Below are positions 41,698-51,721 of a DNA stretch of 64,000 nt, one piece after another. The stretch is from Clostridium sp. 'White wine YQ' (GTDB lineage: Bacteria; Bacillota; Clostridia; Clostridiales; Clostridiaceae): NCBI RefSeq assembly GCF_028728205.1, contig NZ_JAQYUU010000001.1, forward strand, positions 795,318-859,317. Reading direction: 5' to 3'. The notes under the pieces were generated by a model that was given only the letters and a program-made list of their open reading frames with translations, had not been told where the DNA came from and searched no databases. A program made the translations under genes and the position numbers. Every line of letters starts with the position of its first letter. The first letter of the stretch is position 1.

Positions 41698-42510
41698 ATG
41701 AGGGGGAAGGTATTAGTAGCAACATTTAAAAGGAATTTTATTGTAATGTTAAGAGCTTATCCAAAAGATTTTTTCATTGGGAATGTTTTAACAGGTTTTT
41801 ACACTGTAGTAGGAGCATTGTTTATGTATAAGATGCTTTTTAATGGAGAGGTTGGAGATGATTTTCTAAAATTCGCAGGCACAGGAGATTATATGAGCTA
41901 TGTTATATTAGGTTCTCTTACGTATATTTTTGTGGTTAGAACCTGCCTAAATGTTAGTAGAAGTCTTATTACAGAACTAAGAGAAGGAACTTTGGAGAGT
42001 TTAATGATTACCCCATTTAGAAGAGGAGAATATTTTTTGGGGAATATGCTTCAGCAAACTGTGGCTACTACCTTTGAAGTAATGGTATCCTTGATAATTG
42101 CATTACCTTTTGGTCTTAATTTATCAAATATGAATGTAAAATCCTTTATATTAATTATTATCTTGGCCTTATATGGCTTTTTTGGATTATCTATGGTACT
42201 TGCATCAATAATGCTATATACAAGAGATACATATATTTCTCAAAATACTTTATTTGTATCCATGCTTTTATTATGCGGAATTACTTTTCCAACAGAGTAT
42301 TTACCTAAAGTGATTAGAAGTATAGGGGAATTAATACCTGTAACAGAAATTTCAAATTTAATAAGGGGAACGGCAATATTAGGTAAGGATATATTTGAAC
42401 AAAGCAATACTATAATTTATGTGTTTATATTAAGTACAGTTTATATAATAATTGGATTCTTAAGTCTTAAAAGAATAGAATTTATAGCATTAGAAAAAAT
42501 TCAAGGGTAG
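41698..42510 (+). CDS. ABC-2 type transporter permease
   Basis: 270 residues, six hydrophobic helices. It begins VLVATFKRNFIVMLRAYPKDFFIGNVL and contains LITELREGTLESLMITPFRRGEY, the amphipathic loop typical of ABC-2 exporters, and ends SLKRIEFIALEKIQG. It pairs with the downstream ATPase and a second permease to form a heteromeric exporter. ATG 41698 is better spaced from AGGAAGG than ATG 41692. Confidence 0.85.
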   Translation: MRGKVLVATFKRNFIVMLRAYPKDFFIGNVLTGFYTVVGALFMYKMLFNGEVGDDFLKFAGTGDYMSYVILGSLTYIFVVRTCLNVSRSLITELREGTLESLMITPFRRGEYFLGNMLQQTVATTFEVMVSLIIALPFGLNLSNMNVKSFILIIILALYGFFGLSMVLASIMLYTRDTYISQNTLFVSMLLLCGITFPTEYLPKVIRSIGELIPVTEISNLIRGTAILGKDIFEQSNTIIYVFILSTVYIIIGFLSLKRIEFIALEKIQG

Positions 42511-42519
42511 GTGTTAAAT

Positions 42520-43494
42520 ATGATAGAAGCAAATAATTTGAAAAAGATATATGAAACAAAAACAAGTAAAGGGTTATTTAGAAATGAAAAGGTAAGTGTA
42601 GAAGCCGTAAAAGATGTCTCAATAAGAATAAATGAAGGCGAGATTGTTGGGCTTTTAGGCATAAATGGAGCTGGAAAAACAACAACTATTAAAATGTTAA
42701 CTACGTTACTTTCACCTACATCTGGTGAATATTTTCTTGATGGAGTAGATGCTGTTAAAAATCCCAGGATTATAAAAGGTAAGATTAATATGATAGCTGG
42801 CGGGGAAAGGATGATATATTGGAGGCTAACTGCAAATGAAAACCTTTGGTATTATGGACAACTATATGGAATACCAAATGATATATTAAAAAAGCGAATA
42901 GATTACTTACTTAATCTAGTAGGCTTACAAGAAAGCAAGGATAAGAAAGTAGAAGAATTTTCAAAGGGAATGAAGCAAAGATTGCAAATAGCTAGAGGTC
43001 TTATTAATGATCCAAACTATATATTTATGGATGAACCAACATTGGGATTAGATGCAGTGGTATCTAAAGAATTAAGAGAACATGTAAAATTATTGTCAAA
43101 GGAAAATAGGAAGGGAATATTATTAACCTCACACTATATGGATGAGGTTGAGGAACTTTCTGATTATATATATGTCTTAGATAAGGGACAAATAATAAAG
43201 CAAGGAACAGTTAAAGAGTTATCTAAGGATGTATTTACAAAGATAGTATATAAATTAACACTTCATAATAATTCAGGTGAATTTAAATCGCATATGCTAA
43301 ATAACCTTATTTTAAAAGACAATACTGTAGAAATAGAGCAAGAGGAAAATTCCTATAAAATTATTAGTTCAAAGAACTTAAGTCTAGATATATCTAAAAT
43401 TTGTTCAAGCAAGGGAGCAATTATAAAAGAATTTTACGAGATAGTTCCAAGACTTGAGGATACAATAATTAAGCTTTCAAAGAAAGGGGCATAG
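42520..43494 (+). CDS. ABC transporter ATP-binding protein
   Basis: 324 residues: Walker A GINGAGKTT (about 48-56), an SGEYFLDG segment, signature FSKGMKQRLQIARGLI, Walker B YIFMDEPTLGLD and H-loop LLTSHYMDEVEEL, with a C-terminal domain of about 90 residues as in DrrA/CcmA-type exporters. ATG 42520 follows GGGTAGGTG. It is encoded between two permeases. Confidence 0.92.
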   Translation: MIEANNLKKIYETKTSKGLFRNEKVSVEAVKDVSIRINEGEIVGLLGINGAGKTTTIKMLTTLLSPTSGEYFLDGVDAVKNPRIIKGKINMIAGGERMIYWRLTANENLWYYGQLYGIPNDILKKRIDYLLNLVGLQESKDKKVEEFSKGMKQRLQIARGLINDPNYIFMDEPTLGLDAVVSKELREHVKLLSKENRKGILLTSHYMDEVEELSDYIYVLDKGQIIKQGTVKELSKDVFTKIVYKLTLHNNSGEFKSHMLNNLILKDNTVEIEQEENSYKIISSKNLSLDISKICSSKGAIIKEFYEIVPRLEDTIIKLSKKGA

Positions 43495-43496
43495 CT

Positions 43497-44306
43497 ATGA
43501 AACAGTTTGTAAAAGTAGTTATTGGAGAAATGAAAAAGCAGCATCTTAATTATTTCCATAGCAAATTAATATACATTTCATTATTTATATGGCCTATTTT
43601 AAGTTTTATAACATCATACTATAGCTTTAAGCCTTTTAAGATAAATAATAGTAATATTAATTACTTAAATGAACAAAATGTGGTAGTATTTATAGTATTA
43701 GGATATATGACTATGAGCCTGTTTAGAAGCTTAGTGCAATCCGCTTGGAATTTTTCTTTTGAGAGGATGAGTGGTACATTAGAGCTTATTTATTTATCCC
43801 CAGCCACAAGACAAGGAGTTATTTTAGGAAATGCTTTATCTTCATTATTTGAGAGCGTTATATTTATGGTGATATTTACCTTAGGTGTTCTAATATTTAA
43901 AAGAGAAGTGTTGAATATTAATTATCTTTCCTTAATGGTGGTTTTTATAATAACTTTAACAATGGCTGTTATATGGGGGATGCTTTTAAATTCTTTGTTT
44001 TTATTCTCAAGGGATTCAGGATTTTTATTTACAATTTTAGAAGAACCTATGGAGATATTTTCTGGAGTAAAGGTACCAACATCAGTGTTTCCATTTTGGG
44101 CAAAAGGAATAAGTTTATTATTCCCTTTAACTTATGCAATTGAAGCAGTTAGAAATGTTATATTAAAAGGAAGTTCATTAAGTGGGATAACAAACTTTAT
44201 TATTATTGGAGTAAGTATAATAGCGTTATTATACTTTGCTTGTATAAAAATAATAAAAATAGTAGAGGTTCACAGCAGGAAAACAGGTAATTTCACTTAT
44301 TTTTAG
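43497..44306 (+). CDS. ABC-2 type transporter permease (second subunit)
   Basis: 269 residues with six hydrophobic helices. FERMSGTLELIYLSPATRQGVILG is the counterpart of the loop seen in the first permease, and LFPLTYAIEAVRNVILKG is typical of the family. It overlaps no gene but starts two bases after the ATPase stop, so the three are one unit. Exported substrate unknown. Confidence 0.85.
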   Translation: MKQFVKVVIGEMKKQHLNYFHSKLIYISLFIWPILSFITSYYSFKPFKINNSNINYLNEQNVVVFIVLGYMTMSLFRSLVQSAWNFSFERMSGTLELIYLSPATRQGVILGNALSSLFESVIFMVIFTLGVLIFKREVLNINYLSLMVVFIITLTMAVIWGMLLNSLFLFSRDSGFLFTILEEPMEIFSGVKVPTSVFPFWAKGISLLFPLTYAIEAVRNVILKGSSLSGITNFIIIGVSIIALLYFACIKIIKIVEVHSRKTGNFTYF

Positions 44307-44313
44307 AGGTAAT

Positions 44314-45276
44314 ATGAAGATAGATGTAATTTATGAAAAAGGAATATTATGTGAGTTTAAGTATTCACCGCTTTATGAAATGTTTTGCGCTATGCATGTA
44401 TTATCTTCTCCAGAGCATCATTTACATAGAAAGCAGTGGGTGCAAAAGGTTCAAGAAAAGACTGATAATAAATTTTTAGAAGAAGTTATGAATTTTGGAG
44501 AGCTTACTAATCAATATTGCATAGTGATGGATTTCTGCAGCTATTTTGAAGAGTGTAATGATTTAAGTATATTAAGTTCCATAGAATTCTTATCAAATGT
44601 CTCAATTTATAAGGTAAATAAGATATTTAAAGAGTATGATAAAAGAATTACACAAAGAGACTATCTATCATTTTTGGAACTACTAAAAAGGTTTTATATT
44701 GAGATATTTCAAGAAGAGCTTAAATATATAGAGCCTATAATTACAAGAGTTCTTAAAAAACAAGCAGCATTAGGACGAGAAAAGGGAATATTTTATATAG
44801 TTGACTCTATACACGAAAGAATACAGTTTAATGATGAGAAGATTAAGTTCATTAAAAATAAGGAATATGTAGTAAATAGAGAAAAACTTAAATGCATAAC
44901 AATAAATTCCTCTACATTTGTAAGTCCTCACCTTATGCTTGGAATAATAGGTGATAATCTATATTTAACACACTTAATTGACTTAGGTTCATATGAGAAG
45001 GAAAGTCCGTTAGACTTGGAAAGAACACTTAAGGCACTTGGAGATAGTACTAGACTTAAAATTCTTAAAGAGATATCTAAAAAAGGAAAGAGCACTCAAG
45101 AACTAAGCAAAATTTTAAATATCACAGAGGCTGCAGTTTCTAAGGCCTTAAAAGTCATGCAAGAAGGGAATCTAGTGATTAAAGAAAGAAGAGGAAATTA
45201 TATTATTTATTCTATAAACACTACTGAAATAGATTATATTCCATATAAAATATATGAGTATATTATGATGACATAA
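44314..45276 (+). CDS. ArsR-type regulator with N-terminal DUF5937-like domain
   Basis: 320 residues. The N-terminal 230 residues (FKYSPLYEMFCAMHVLSSPEHHLHRKQWVQ) resemble DUF5937. The C-terminal winged helix has LERTLKALGDSTRLKILKEISKKGKSTQELSKILNITEAAVSKALKVMQEGNLVIKERRGNYIIYSI. The large N-terminal domain is probably the ligand sensor. It sits last in the exporter operon and likely binds the 12-bp inverted repeat at 41653-41680 to autoregulate. ATG 44314 has AGAGGT. Confidence 0.8.
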   Translation: MKIDVIYEKGILCEFKYSPLYEMFCAMHVLSSPEHHLHRKQWVQKVQEKTDNKFLEEVMNFGELTNQYCIVMDFCSYFEECNDLSILSSIEFLSNVSIYKVNKIFKEYDKRITQRDYLSFLELLKRFYIEIFQEELKYIEPIITRVLKKQAALGREKGIFYIVDSIHERIQFNDEKIKFIKNKEYVVNREKLKCITINSSTFVSPHLMLGIIGDNLYLTHLIDLGSYEKESPLDLERTLKALGDSTRLKILKEISKKGKSTQELSKILNITEAAVSKALKVMQEGNLVIKERRGNYIIYSINTTEIDYIPYKIYEYIMMT

Positions 45277-45364
45277 AAATTCCTTTACAATCATTTATTC
45301 AAACTGTATAATTGTTTTGTATTTGGTAAATATTAATTTAAAATTATATATTTAATTAAGAGCA

Positions 45365-45616
45365 TTGAAAAAGAAGAGTAAATAGAAAATTAAATCTTAG
45401 AGATCTAGGGAGGGTGAAATCCTAGAATTTAAATCTATTGAAGGAAGCTTTTGAGCAATAAATAGAAAGCCTATTAGGCGTAGTATATTTATGGGGTTAT
45501 TCCCTTAAAGATAATTAAGAGGATTAAAATAGTATATTAATATTTTAATCAATTTAGGTGGTAACGCGGAAGTTAGTCTTTCGTCCTAAGATTTTTAGGA
45601 TGAAGGCTTTTTTTAT
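45365..45616 (+). promoter_or_regulatory. T-box leader of gltX
   Basis: A stem I region with the AGAGA-type loop is followed by the T-box core AGGTGGTAACGCGGA (45556-45570), which pairs with uncharged tRNA. The terminator AGTCTTTCGTCCTAA / TTAGGATGAAGGCT with seven T ends at 45616. A GAA triplet after CCTA near 45425 is a plausible Glu specifier, matching the downstream enzyme. Low charging of tRNA-Glu would cause read-through. Confidence 0.88.
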
Positions 45617-45643
45617 TTTAAAGTTTTAAAGGAGATGTAGAGG

Positions 45644-47305
45644 ATGAGTTTTGAAAAATTAGCAGATATGATATTCCCAGAAGTTAATCATTCAACAGAA
45701 TATTATATTGAAAAATATCCAAAAAGAAATTTAATAGAAGGTGCTAGAGTTACAAGATATGCGCCAAGCCCAACTGGATTTCAACATATTGGAGGAGTGT
45801 TTGCTGCATTAATCAATGAAAGATTAGCAAGCCAATCTGAGGGTGTATTTTATTTAAGAATAGAAGATACTGATCAAAAGAGAGAAGTTGAAGGTGCCAT
45901 TGAAGATACTATAGCAACTATGCACAACTTTGGAATGGATTTTAATGAAGGAATGACAGGTCAAGATACTTATAAAGGAGAATATGGTCCTTATAGACAA
46001 AGTCAAAGAGCAGAAATATATAATACTTTTGCTAAAGACTTACTTAAAAAAGGATTAGCTTATCCATGTTTCTGCACACCAGAAGAATTAGCTGAACTTA
46101 GAGAAAAACAAGTGGCTAACAAAATAACTCCAGGTTATTATGGTGAATATGCTAAATTTAGAAATATAACAGAAGAAGAAGCAATTAAGAGAATTGAAGC
46201 TGGAGAGAAATATATAATAAGATTAAAGTCTCCAGGAAATCCTGAAAATAGGGTTGAATTCCATGATTTAATTAAAGGGGATATATCTTTCCCAGAAAAT
46301 AATCAAGATATAGTACTTATTAAAGGTGACGGACTTCCTACATATCACTTTGCGCATGCAATAGATGATTTCTTAATGAGAACTACAGATGTAATAAGAG
46401 GAGAAGAGTGGTTATCATCTCTTCCAATACATGTTCAATTATTTGAAGTATTAGGTTTTGAAGCTCCAAGATATGCTCATATACCAACTATAATGAAGCA
46501 AGATGGCGGATCAAAGAGAAAGCTTTCAAAGAGAAAAGATGCAGAAGCGGCAGTTTCTTATTATAAAGAAGTTGGATATCCAACAGTAACTGTAATAGAG
46601 TATTTATTAAATATCATAAACTCAACCTTCGAGGATTGGAGAGCAGAAAATCCAACAGCTGATTATCATGAATTTGAGATTCATTTGGAAAAAATGAGTA
46701 AGAGCGGAGCATTATTTGACTTAGTAAAATTAAATGATGTATCTAAGGATCGTATTGCTGCTATGAAAGCTAATGATGTTTATGAAATTTATACTGCTTG
46801 GGCTAAAGAGTTTGATAGCGAAATGTATAAATTAGTTACAGAAAATGAAGCTATGGCTAAAGAGATATTCAATATAGACAAAGAAGGTCCAAAGCCAAGA
46901 AAAGACTATGCAAAATGGGATGAAGTAAAAGAAAAAGTATTCTATTTCTTTGATGAATTATTTGACAAAGAAACAGCAGAACAAATTGAAATGCCAAAAG
47001 GACTTTCACTTGAAGATGCTAAAGCTGTAATTGAAGTTTATAAAAATGAATTTAACTTTAATGCAGGAAGCCAAGAAGCTTGGTTTGAAGATTTAAAAGA
47101 AATTGGAACTAGACTTGGTTACTGTGCAAATAGAAAAGAATTTAAAGCAAATCCAGACCAATATAAAGGTATGATATCTGATGTGGCTGGGGCAGTGAGG
47201 ATTGCATTATCACACAGAACTAACACACCAGACCTTTATACTATAATGCAGATTATGGGTGAAGAAAAAACTAGATCAAGATTTGAAAAATTCTTAAATA
47301 TATAA
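45644..47305 (+). CDS. gltX: Glutamyl-tRNA synthetase
   Basis: 553 residues. Class I signature [11 protein letters not shown] (41-51), KLSKRK near residue 295, and the GluRS-type [17 protein letters not shown]. The enzyme charges tRNA-Glu; since a glnS gene is also present, it may not need to charge tRNA-Gln, but many Clostridia keep both routes. AAAGGAGATG precedes the ATG. Controlled by the T-box just upstream. Confidence 0.93.
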   Translation: MSFEKLADMIFPEVNHSTEYYIEKYPKRNLIEGARVTRYAPSPTGFQHIGGVFAALINERLASQSEGVFYLRIEDTDQKREVEGAIEDTIATMHNFGMDFNEGMTGQDTYKGEYGPYRQSQRAEIYNTFAKDLLKKGLAYPCFCTPEELAELREKQVANKITPGYYGEYAKFRNITEEEAIKRIEAGEKYIIRLKSPGNPENRVEFHDLIKGDISFPENNQDIVLIKGDGLPTYHFAHAIDDFLMRTTDVIRGEEWLSSLPIHVQLFEVLGFEAPRYAHIPTIMKQDGGSKRKLSKRKDAEAAVSYYKEVGYPTVTVIEYLLNIINSTFEDWRAENPTADYHEFEIHLEKMSKSGALFDLVKLNDVSKDRIAAMKANDVYEIYTAWAKEFDSEMYKLVTENEAMAKEIFNIDKEGPKPRKDYAKWDEVKEKVFYFFDELFDKETAEQIEMPKGLSLEDAKAVIEVYKNEFNFNAGSQEAWFEDLKEIGTRLGYCANRKEFKANPDQYKGMISDVAGAVRIALSHRTNTPDLYTIMQIMGEEKTRSRFEKFLNI

Positions 47306-47311
47306 AGATTC

Positions 47312-47345
47312 AGGACTTCACAATTATTTTGTGGAGTCCTTTAAT
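47312..47345 (+). terminator. Terminator after gltX
   Basis: AGGACTTCACAA pairs with TTGTGGAGTCCT, followed by TTTAATATTT. Confidence 0.8.
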
Positions 47346-47418
47346 ATTTAGATGTATTTAAGCAGAATTAAATGTTATAATTTGGATATGTCTCAATTTA
47401 TGTTATCGAGGTGAATAA

Positions 47419-47892
47419 ATGAGAAAAAGGGTATTCTTAATAGTCTTATTGTTAGTGTCAGTTAGTATTGGGTATTATGGAGTACAAGCACTAACTTCAA
47501 ATTCTAAAGAAAAATCATTAGAGCCAAAACAAGTTGTAGAAAATTATTTTAAGTACAGAAATGAAAAAAATAAAAAAGAGATTCTTAAAACACTAACAAA
47601 ATGGCACGATACTCCTAATGTTGTTTGGGGTTTTGAGAATTTAGAAAGTATAAATATAGTAGATATCAAAGAAGAAAATAGTGAAGATGTGAAAAAAGGG
47701 TATTTACAAAATGGAAGAGGAAGCGTAAATAATACTACAGAAAATAACCTCAAGGTTTATAAAGTAAAGTATGAAGTAAAATATTTTGAAAATGGGGTAG
47801 GACCGCAAGATAGCGGGGTATATGATTGGTGGTTTTATGTTATAAGGGAAAATGAAAATTCACCATGGCTAATTGATGATATGGGTGAATAA
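47419..47892 (+). CDS. Membrane-anchored or secreted protein, DUF4829-like
   Basis: 157 residues. A hydrophobic N-terminus (residues 5-25, no lipobox cysteine) is followed by an NTF2-like segment EPKQVVENYFKYRNEKNKKEILKTLTKWHD and a C-terminus YDWWFYVIRENENSPWLIDDMGE, similar to DUF4829 proteins. The role is unknown. GAGGTGAAT precedes the ATG. Confidence 0.65.
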   Translation: MRKRVFLIVLLLVSVSIGYYGVQALTSNSKEKSLEPKQVVENYFKYRNEKNKKEILKTLTKWHDTPNVVWGFENLESINIVDIKEENSEDVKKGYLQNGRGSVNNTTENNLKVYKVKYEVKYFENGVGPQDSGVYDWWFYVIRENENSPWLIDDMGE

Positions 47893-47920
47893 GTAATTTG
47901 CACAATGAAAGGAGAAAAAC

Positions 47921-48175
47921 ATGCAAAACATAAATTTAATAGAGTATAAAGGAACTATATTTAGACATTTTAAAGGAGATTTATATTTATTAATTGATAT
48001 AGCAGTTCATTCAGAAACTAGAGATGAACTAGTTGTATATAAAGCTCTATATGGAGACTGTGGAGTATATGCAAGGCCAATAGATATGTTTTTAAGTGAA
48101 GTTGATAAAGAAAAATATCCTAATATAGAGCAAAAATATAGATTTGAACCGGTAGTTATTAAAAGTGTGAAGTAG
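47921..48175 (+). CDS. DUF1653 protein
   Basis: 84 residues with the DUF1653 pattern: [54 protein letters not shown] small beta-rich soluble protein of unknown function. AAAGGAG precedes the ATG. It follows the upstream gene by 28 bases. Confidence 0.8.
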   Translation: MQNINLIEYKGTIFRHFKGDLYLLIDIAVHSETRDELVVYKALYGDCGVYARPIDMFLSEVDKEKYPNIEQKYRFEPVVIKSVK

Positions 48176-48211
48176 TTTAAAATTAATTGGGAAATATGAG
48201 GGAGAAATTAT

Positions 48212-48772
48212 ATGGTTGAAAAAGGGTTAAATAAATTTTTCTGGGGCTTTATATTTATAATGCTTGGTTTTAGAATTCAAGGTTTTGATATTTTTCCGGA
48301 TATAATTGGGTATATATTGTTTGCAGTTGGATTTAAAGATTTAAATTCAAGTAGTGATTATTTTAAAGTAGCTTCAAAATATAATATAGTAATGATAGTG
48401 GTATCAATATTCTCTATATATGAGATGCCAACTCATACAGAAGGTATTCACTTTGGGTCACTTGGAATTCTTAGCTTTATTGTAGGAATAGCATCTCTCG
48501 TGATAAGTTTATTAGTTGTATATAACTTATTTATGGGAATCCACGAAATTGCACATAGACAAGAAAGATATGAACTAGCAGAAGATTCTCTTAAAAAGTG
48601 GAAACAGTTTTTGATTTTACAAATTGCAGTCTGGGTTGTATTACTATTAATTTTTATACCAATTCTAGCAATAATATTAGTTTTTGCATTTTTTATAGCA
48701 TCAATTATAATAACAATATCCATCTTGAGTTTCTTAAAGAGATGTAGTAGAGAATTAAGCGAATTATCATAA
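48212..48772 (+). CDS. Hypothetical membrane protein, about five helices
   Basis: 186 residues with hydrophobic segments near 8-22, 30-41, 53-66, 82-106 and 135-178 (the last long enough for two passes). The N-terminus KFFWGFIFIMLGFRIQGFDIFPDIIGYILFAVG has the IQGxDIxPDxIGYILxxxG pattern seen in small clostridial membrane proteins. Function unknown. GAGGGAG precedes the ATG. Confidence 0.7.
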   Translation: MVEKGLNKFFWGFIFIMLGFRIQGFDIFPDIIGYILFAVGFKDLNSSSDYFKVASKYNIVMIVVSIFSIYEMPTHTEGIHFGSLGILSFIVGIASLVISLLVVYNLFMGIHEIAHRQERYELAEDSLKKWKQFLILQIAVWVVLLLIFIPILAIILVFAFFIASIIITISILSFLKRCSRELSELS

Positions 48773-48787
48773 ATATTAGAAGAGTTA

Positions 48788-48822
48788 AAAATACCGTGCT
48801 ATTTAGTTAGCACGGTATTTTA
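48788..48822. terminator. Bidirectional terminator between a membrane protein gene and glnS
   Basis: AAATACCGTGCTA pairs with TAGCACGGTATTT around TTTAGT. Confidence 0.88.
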
Positions 48823-48836
48823 TATAAAAAAGAATA

Positions 48837-50498
48837 TTAGCTTAATTTAAATGATGATTTTAATGATACTATTCTGTTAAATACTAATTTTTCAGGAGTA
48901 GTATACTTAGTATCTATATTAAAGAAACCATTTCTAACCATTTGGAACTTATCTTGAGGTTTAGCATCTTTAATAGCAGTTGGCTCGATAAAACCTTGCA
49001 ATATTTCCATTGAGTTTGGATTTATTTGTTCTAAGAAGTGCTTATCTTCACCTTCCTCAGAATCATCTAATATTAATGGTTCATATAATCTAAATTCAGC
49101 TGGAACACAAGATTTAGCATCTACCCAGTGAATAGTTCCTTTTACTTTTCTACCAGTGAAACCTGAACCACTCTTAGTTTCTGGATCATAGGTACAGTGA
49201 ATTTCTATTACTTCTCCATTTTCATCTTTAATTATTTCGTTGCATTTAACAAAATAAGCTCCCTTTAATCTAACTTCGTTACCAGGGAATAGTCTAAAGT
49301 ATTTCTTTGGAGGAACCTCCATAAAATCTTCTCTTTCAATATATAATTCTCTTGAGAATGGAACCAATCTAGTTCCTTGTGTTTCATCCTTAGAGTTATT
49401 TTCTATCTCAAGCATTTCTGTTTCGTTTTCAGGATAGTTAGTTATTACAAGCTTAAGAGGATTTAATACAGCCATAGCTAGTGGTGCTTTAAGTTGTAAA
49501 TCTTCTCTTATGAAATAATCTAACATTTGAGAGTCAACAACAGAATTAGCCTTTGCAACTCCAATTGCTGTGCAGAAATTTCTTAATGCATCAGGAGTAC
49601 AACCTTTTCTTCTTAATCCAGAGATAGTAGGCATTCTTGGGTCATCCCATCCATCAACAACTTTTTCATCAACTAATTGTTTAAGTTTTCTTTTACTCAT
49701 AACGGTATTAGTCATGTTTAATCTTGCAAATTCAATTTGTCTTGGAGTAGCTTCCATTTCACATTCACGCACAACCCAATCATAAAGTGGTCTATGATCT
49801 TCAAACTCTAAAGTACAAATAGAGTGAGTTACGTGTTCTATAGCATCTTCTAGTGGATGAGCAAAGTCGTACATTGGATATATACACCACTTATCACCAG
49901 TATTATGATGTGTAGAATGAGATATTCTGTAGATGATCGGATCTCTCATATTTATGTTCGGAGAAGCCATATCTATTTTTGCTCTAAGAACTTTTTCACC
50001 ATCTGCAAATTCACCATTTTTCATTCTTTCAAATAAATCTAAGTTTTCGTGAGCAGATCTATTTCTATATGGACTCTCTTTACCAGGTTTAGTTAATGTA
50101 CCTCTATATTCTTTAGCTTCTTCAGCTGTTAAATCACAAACATAGGCTAAACCTTTTTTTATTAATAAAATAGCTTTTTCATACATAGTATCAAAATAAT
50201 TAGATGCAAAGAAAAGTTCATCCCAATTTCCGCCAAGCCATTTTACATCTTCTTTAATTGATTCAACATATTCAGTATCTTCTTTAACTGGATTAGTATC
50301 ATCAAATCTTAAGTGAGTTTTTCCATTAAATTCTCCTGCTAAACCAAAGTTTAAAAGAATAGATTTAGCATGCCCAATATGTAAGTATCCGTTTGGTTCA
50401 GGTGGGAAGCGGGTAATAATCTCTTTGTGTTTGCCGCTTTCTAGATCCTCTAGGACTATATTTCTTATAAAATTAGAAGAATTAATTTCGTTTGACAT
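48837..50498 (-). CDS. glnS: Glutaminyl-tRNA synthetase
   Basis: 553 residues. [15 protein letters not shown] (32-46) carries the class I HIGH motif and VMSKRKL is near residue 268. The C-terminal beta-barrel region ([18 protein letters not shown]) is the GlnRS type. It charges tRNA-Gln directly. ATG 50498 has AGAGAGGT upstream. Unlike gltX, no T-box is seen in its 5' region. Single gene. Confidence 0.93.
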   Translation of the reverse strand: MSNEINSSNFIRNIVLEDLESGKHKEIITRFPPEPNGYLHIGHAKSILLNFGLAGEFNGKTHLRFDDTNPVKEDTEYVESIKEDVKWLGGNWDELFFASNYFDTMYEKAILLIKKGLAYVCDLTAEEAKEYRGTLTKPGKESPYRNRSAHENLDLFERMKNGEFADGEKVLRAKIDMASPNINMRDPIIYRISHSTHHNTGDKWCIYPMYDFAHPLEDAIEHVTHSICTLEFEDHRPLYDWVVRECEMEATPRQIEFARLNMTNTVMSKRKLKQLVDEKVVDGWDDPRMPTISGLRRKGCTPDALRNFCTAIGVAKANSVVDSQMLDYFIREDLQLKAPLAMAVLNPLKLVITNYPENETEMLEIENNSKDETQGTRLVPFSRELYIEREDFMEVPPKKYFRLFPGNEVRLKGAYFVKCNEIIKDENGEVIEIHCTYDPETKSGSGFTGRKVKGTIHWVDAKSCVPAEFRLYEPLILDDSEEGEDKHFLEQINPNSMEILQGFIEPTAIKDAKPQDKFQMVRNGFFNIDTKYTTPEKLVFNRIVSLKSSFKLS

Positions 50499-50710
50499 AG
50501 TTTTACCTCTCTTATTCTGTATAATTAAGTTATAAAAAGAACATATTACGAAAAATAGTATTCCTTTTTTATTCGTAGATAATAATAATTTTAATCCAAT
50601 ATTAAGGAAAAATAAAGATAAACTGCTATAAAATATTAAAAATTATCCGAATTTCATGGGAATTAAGTGTTTTACCATCTATTTATGTCACAATTTTAGG
50701 AGTAATAATT

Positions 50711-51169
50711 ATGATGAAATATTTACTAGATACTAATGTCATAATAGGACTTTGGAGTAAGTATCCAAGTGTTTTAGACAAACTTATTAAATATGATAAA
50801 ATTGCGATTCTAAGAGAGATAAGTGAAGAACTTGTGATTAAAGAAAGAAGAATTTATAAAGGACAAGAAGTATTATCTGAGAGATTTTGTAGCCTGCTTT
50901 CTTTTATTAGGGATATTGATAAAAGTAGAATTGAAGAGTTTTATGAAATGCTTGATATAAAATACTCAAAGAAAGGAAATGCATATTTTGAAGAGGTGAA
51001 TAAGTTATCTCGGATTGATTTGATTATTTTATATGCCTGTACTTTGGAAGAAAGTCTTATATTAATAACAGAAGACAGAAAACTATTTAATGCGGCAGGT
51101 ATAATATTAGGCGAAGATAGAGTAATGTCTTTAAAAACATTAGTAGAAATCTACCATAAAGAGGTGTAA
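50711..51169 (+). CDS. PIN-domain protein
   Basis: 152 residues. The acidic residues of a PIN nuclease are present: MKYLLDTNVI (D7), EELV (E of helix 2), SRIDLIILY and LILITEDRKL. Such proteins are RNases, often toxins, but no antitoxin gene precedes it; 212 bases upstream are non-coding. AGGAG precedes the ATG. It lies 4 bases before a thioredoxin-like gene. Confidence 0.7.
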   Translation: MMKYLLDTNVIIGLWSKYPSVLDKLIKYDKIAILREISEELVIKERRIYKGQEVLSERFCSLLSFIRDIDKSRIEEFYEMLDIKYSKKGNAYFEEVNKLSRIDLIILYACTLEESLILITEDRKLFNAAGIILGEDRVMSLKTLVEIYHKEV

Positions 51170-51173
51170 ATAA

Positions 51174-51497
51174 TTGAATAAATTACATAGTGATAATGAA
51201 ATAGTCAATTTAATAAAAAATAATAGAATGGCTGTGATTTATTTTAGTGGAAATACCTGTGGAGCTTGCGAGGTCATTAAGCTTAAAATTGAAGATATAT
51301 TAATAAAGTATCCTAATATCAAGTGCGGGGCAATAGATGCAGAGAGGCATTTAGACTTAGCAGCAAAGTACAATATATTTTCAGTTCCAGTATTTCTGCT
51401 ATATATAGATGGAAAGGAAAGTATAAGACTTGGAAGAAATTTAGATTTGTTAGAGTTAGAAGCAAATATAGGAAGGTATTATGAGATGATATTTTAA
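51174..51497 (+). CDS. Thioredoxin-family protein
   Basis: 107 residues of thioredoxin fold with active site CGAC (C29-C32), VIYFSGNTCGACEVIKLKI, and the cis-proline loop FSVPVFLLYIDG. The non-standard CGAC pair suggests a redox potential different from thioredoxin CGPC. The start is TTG 51174, with AGAGGTG at 51160-51166, and it is co-transcribed with the PIN gene. Confidence 0.82.
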   Translation: MNKLHSDNEIVNLIKNNRMAVIYFSGNTCGACEVIKLKIEDILIKYPNIKCGAIDAERHLDLAAKYNIFSVPVFLLYIDGKESIRLGRNLDLLELEANIGRYYEMIF

Positions 51498-51721
51498 AGA
51501 GTTTTGTTTAATAAACTAAAAACAATAAAGTATGAAATCCTCTATATGAATTTTAAGGTGATAAATGTACTTTTGATGATCTTATGTCAGAGTAAATCTA
51601 TTTCACCTGAATCAAAGATGGAACTAAACTAATTAAAGGCCATATTATATAACATAAGGTAACTTTAGTTAGTCGATTATTTGATATCAAGATAGAATAA
51701 TTCAAAATAGAGGGTGATTGA

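Noticed and set aside
50499-50710. T-box or other riboswitch upstream of glnS or the PIN gene
   Set aside because: No T-box core, no strong hairpin and no conserved riboswitch motif seen in this AT-rich gap.
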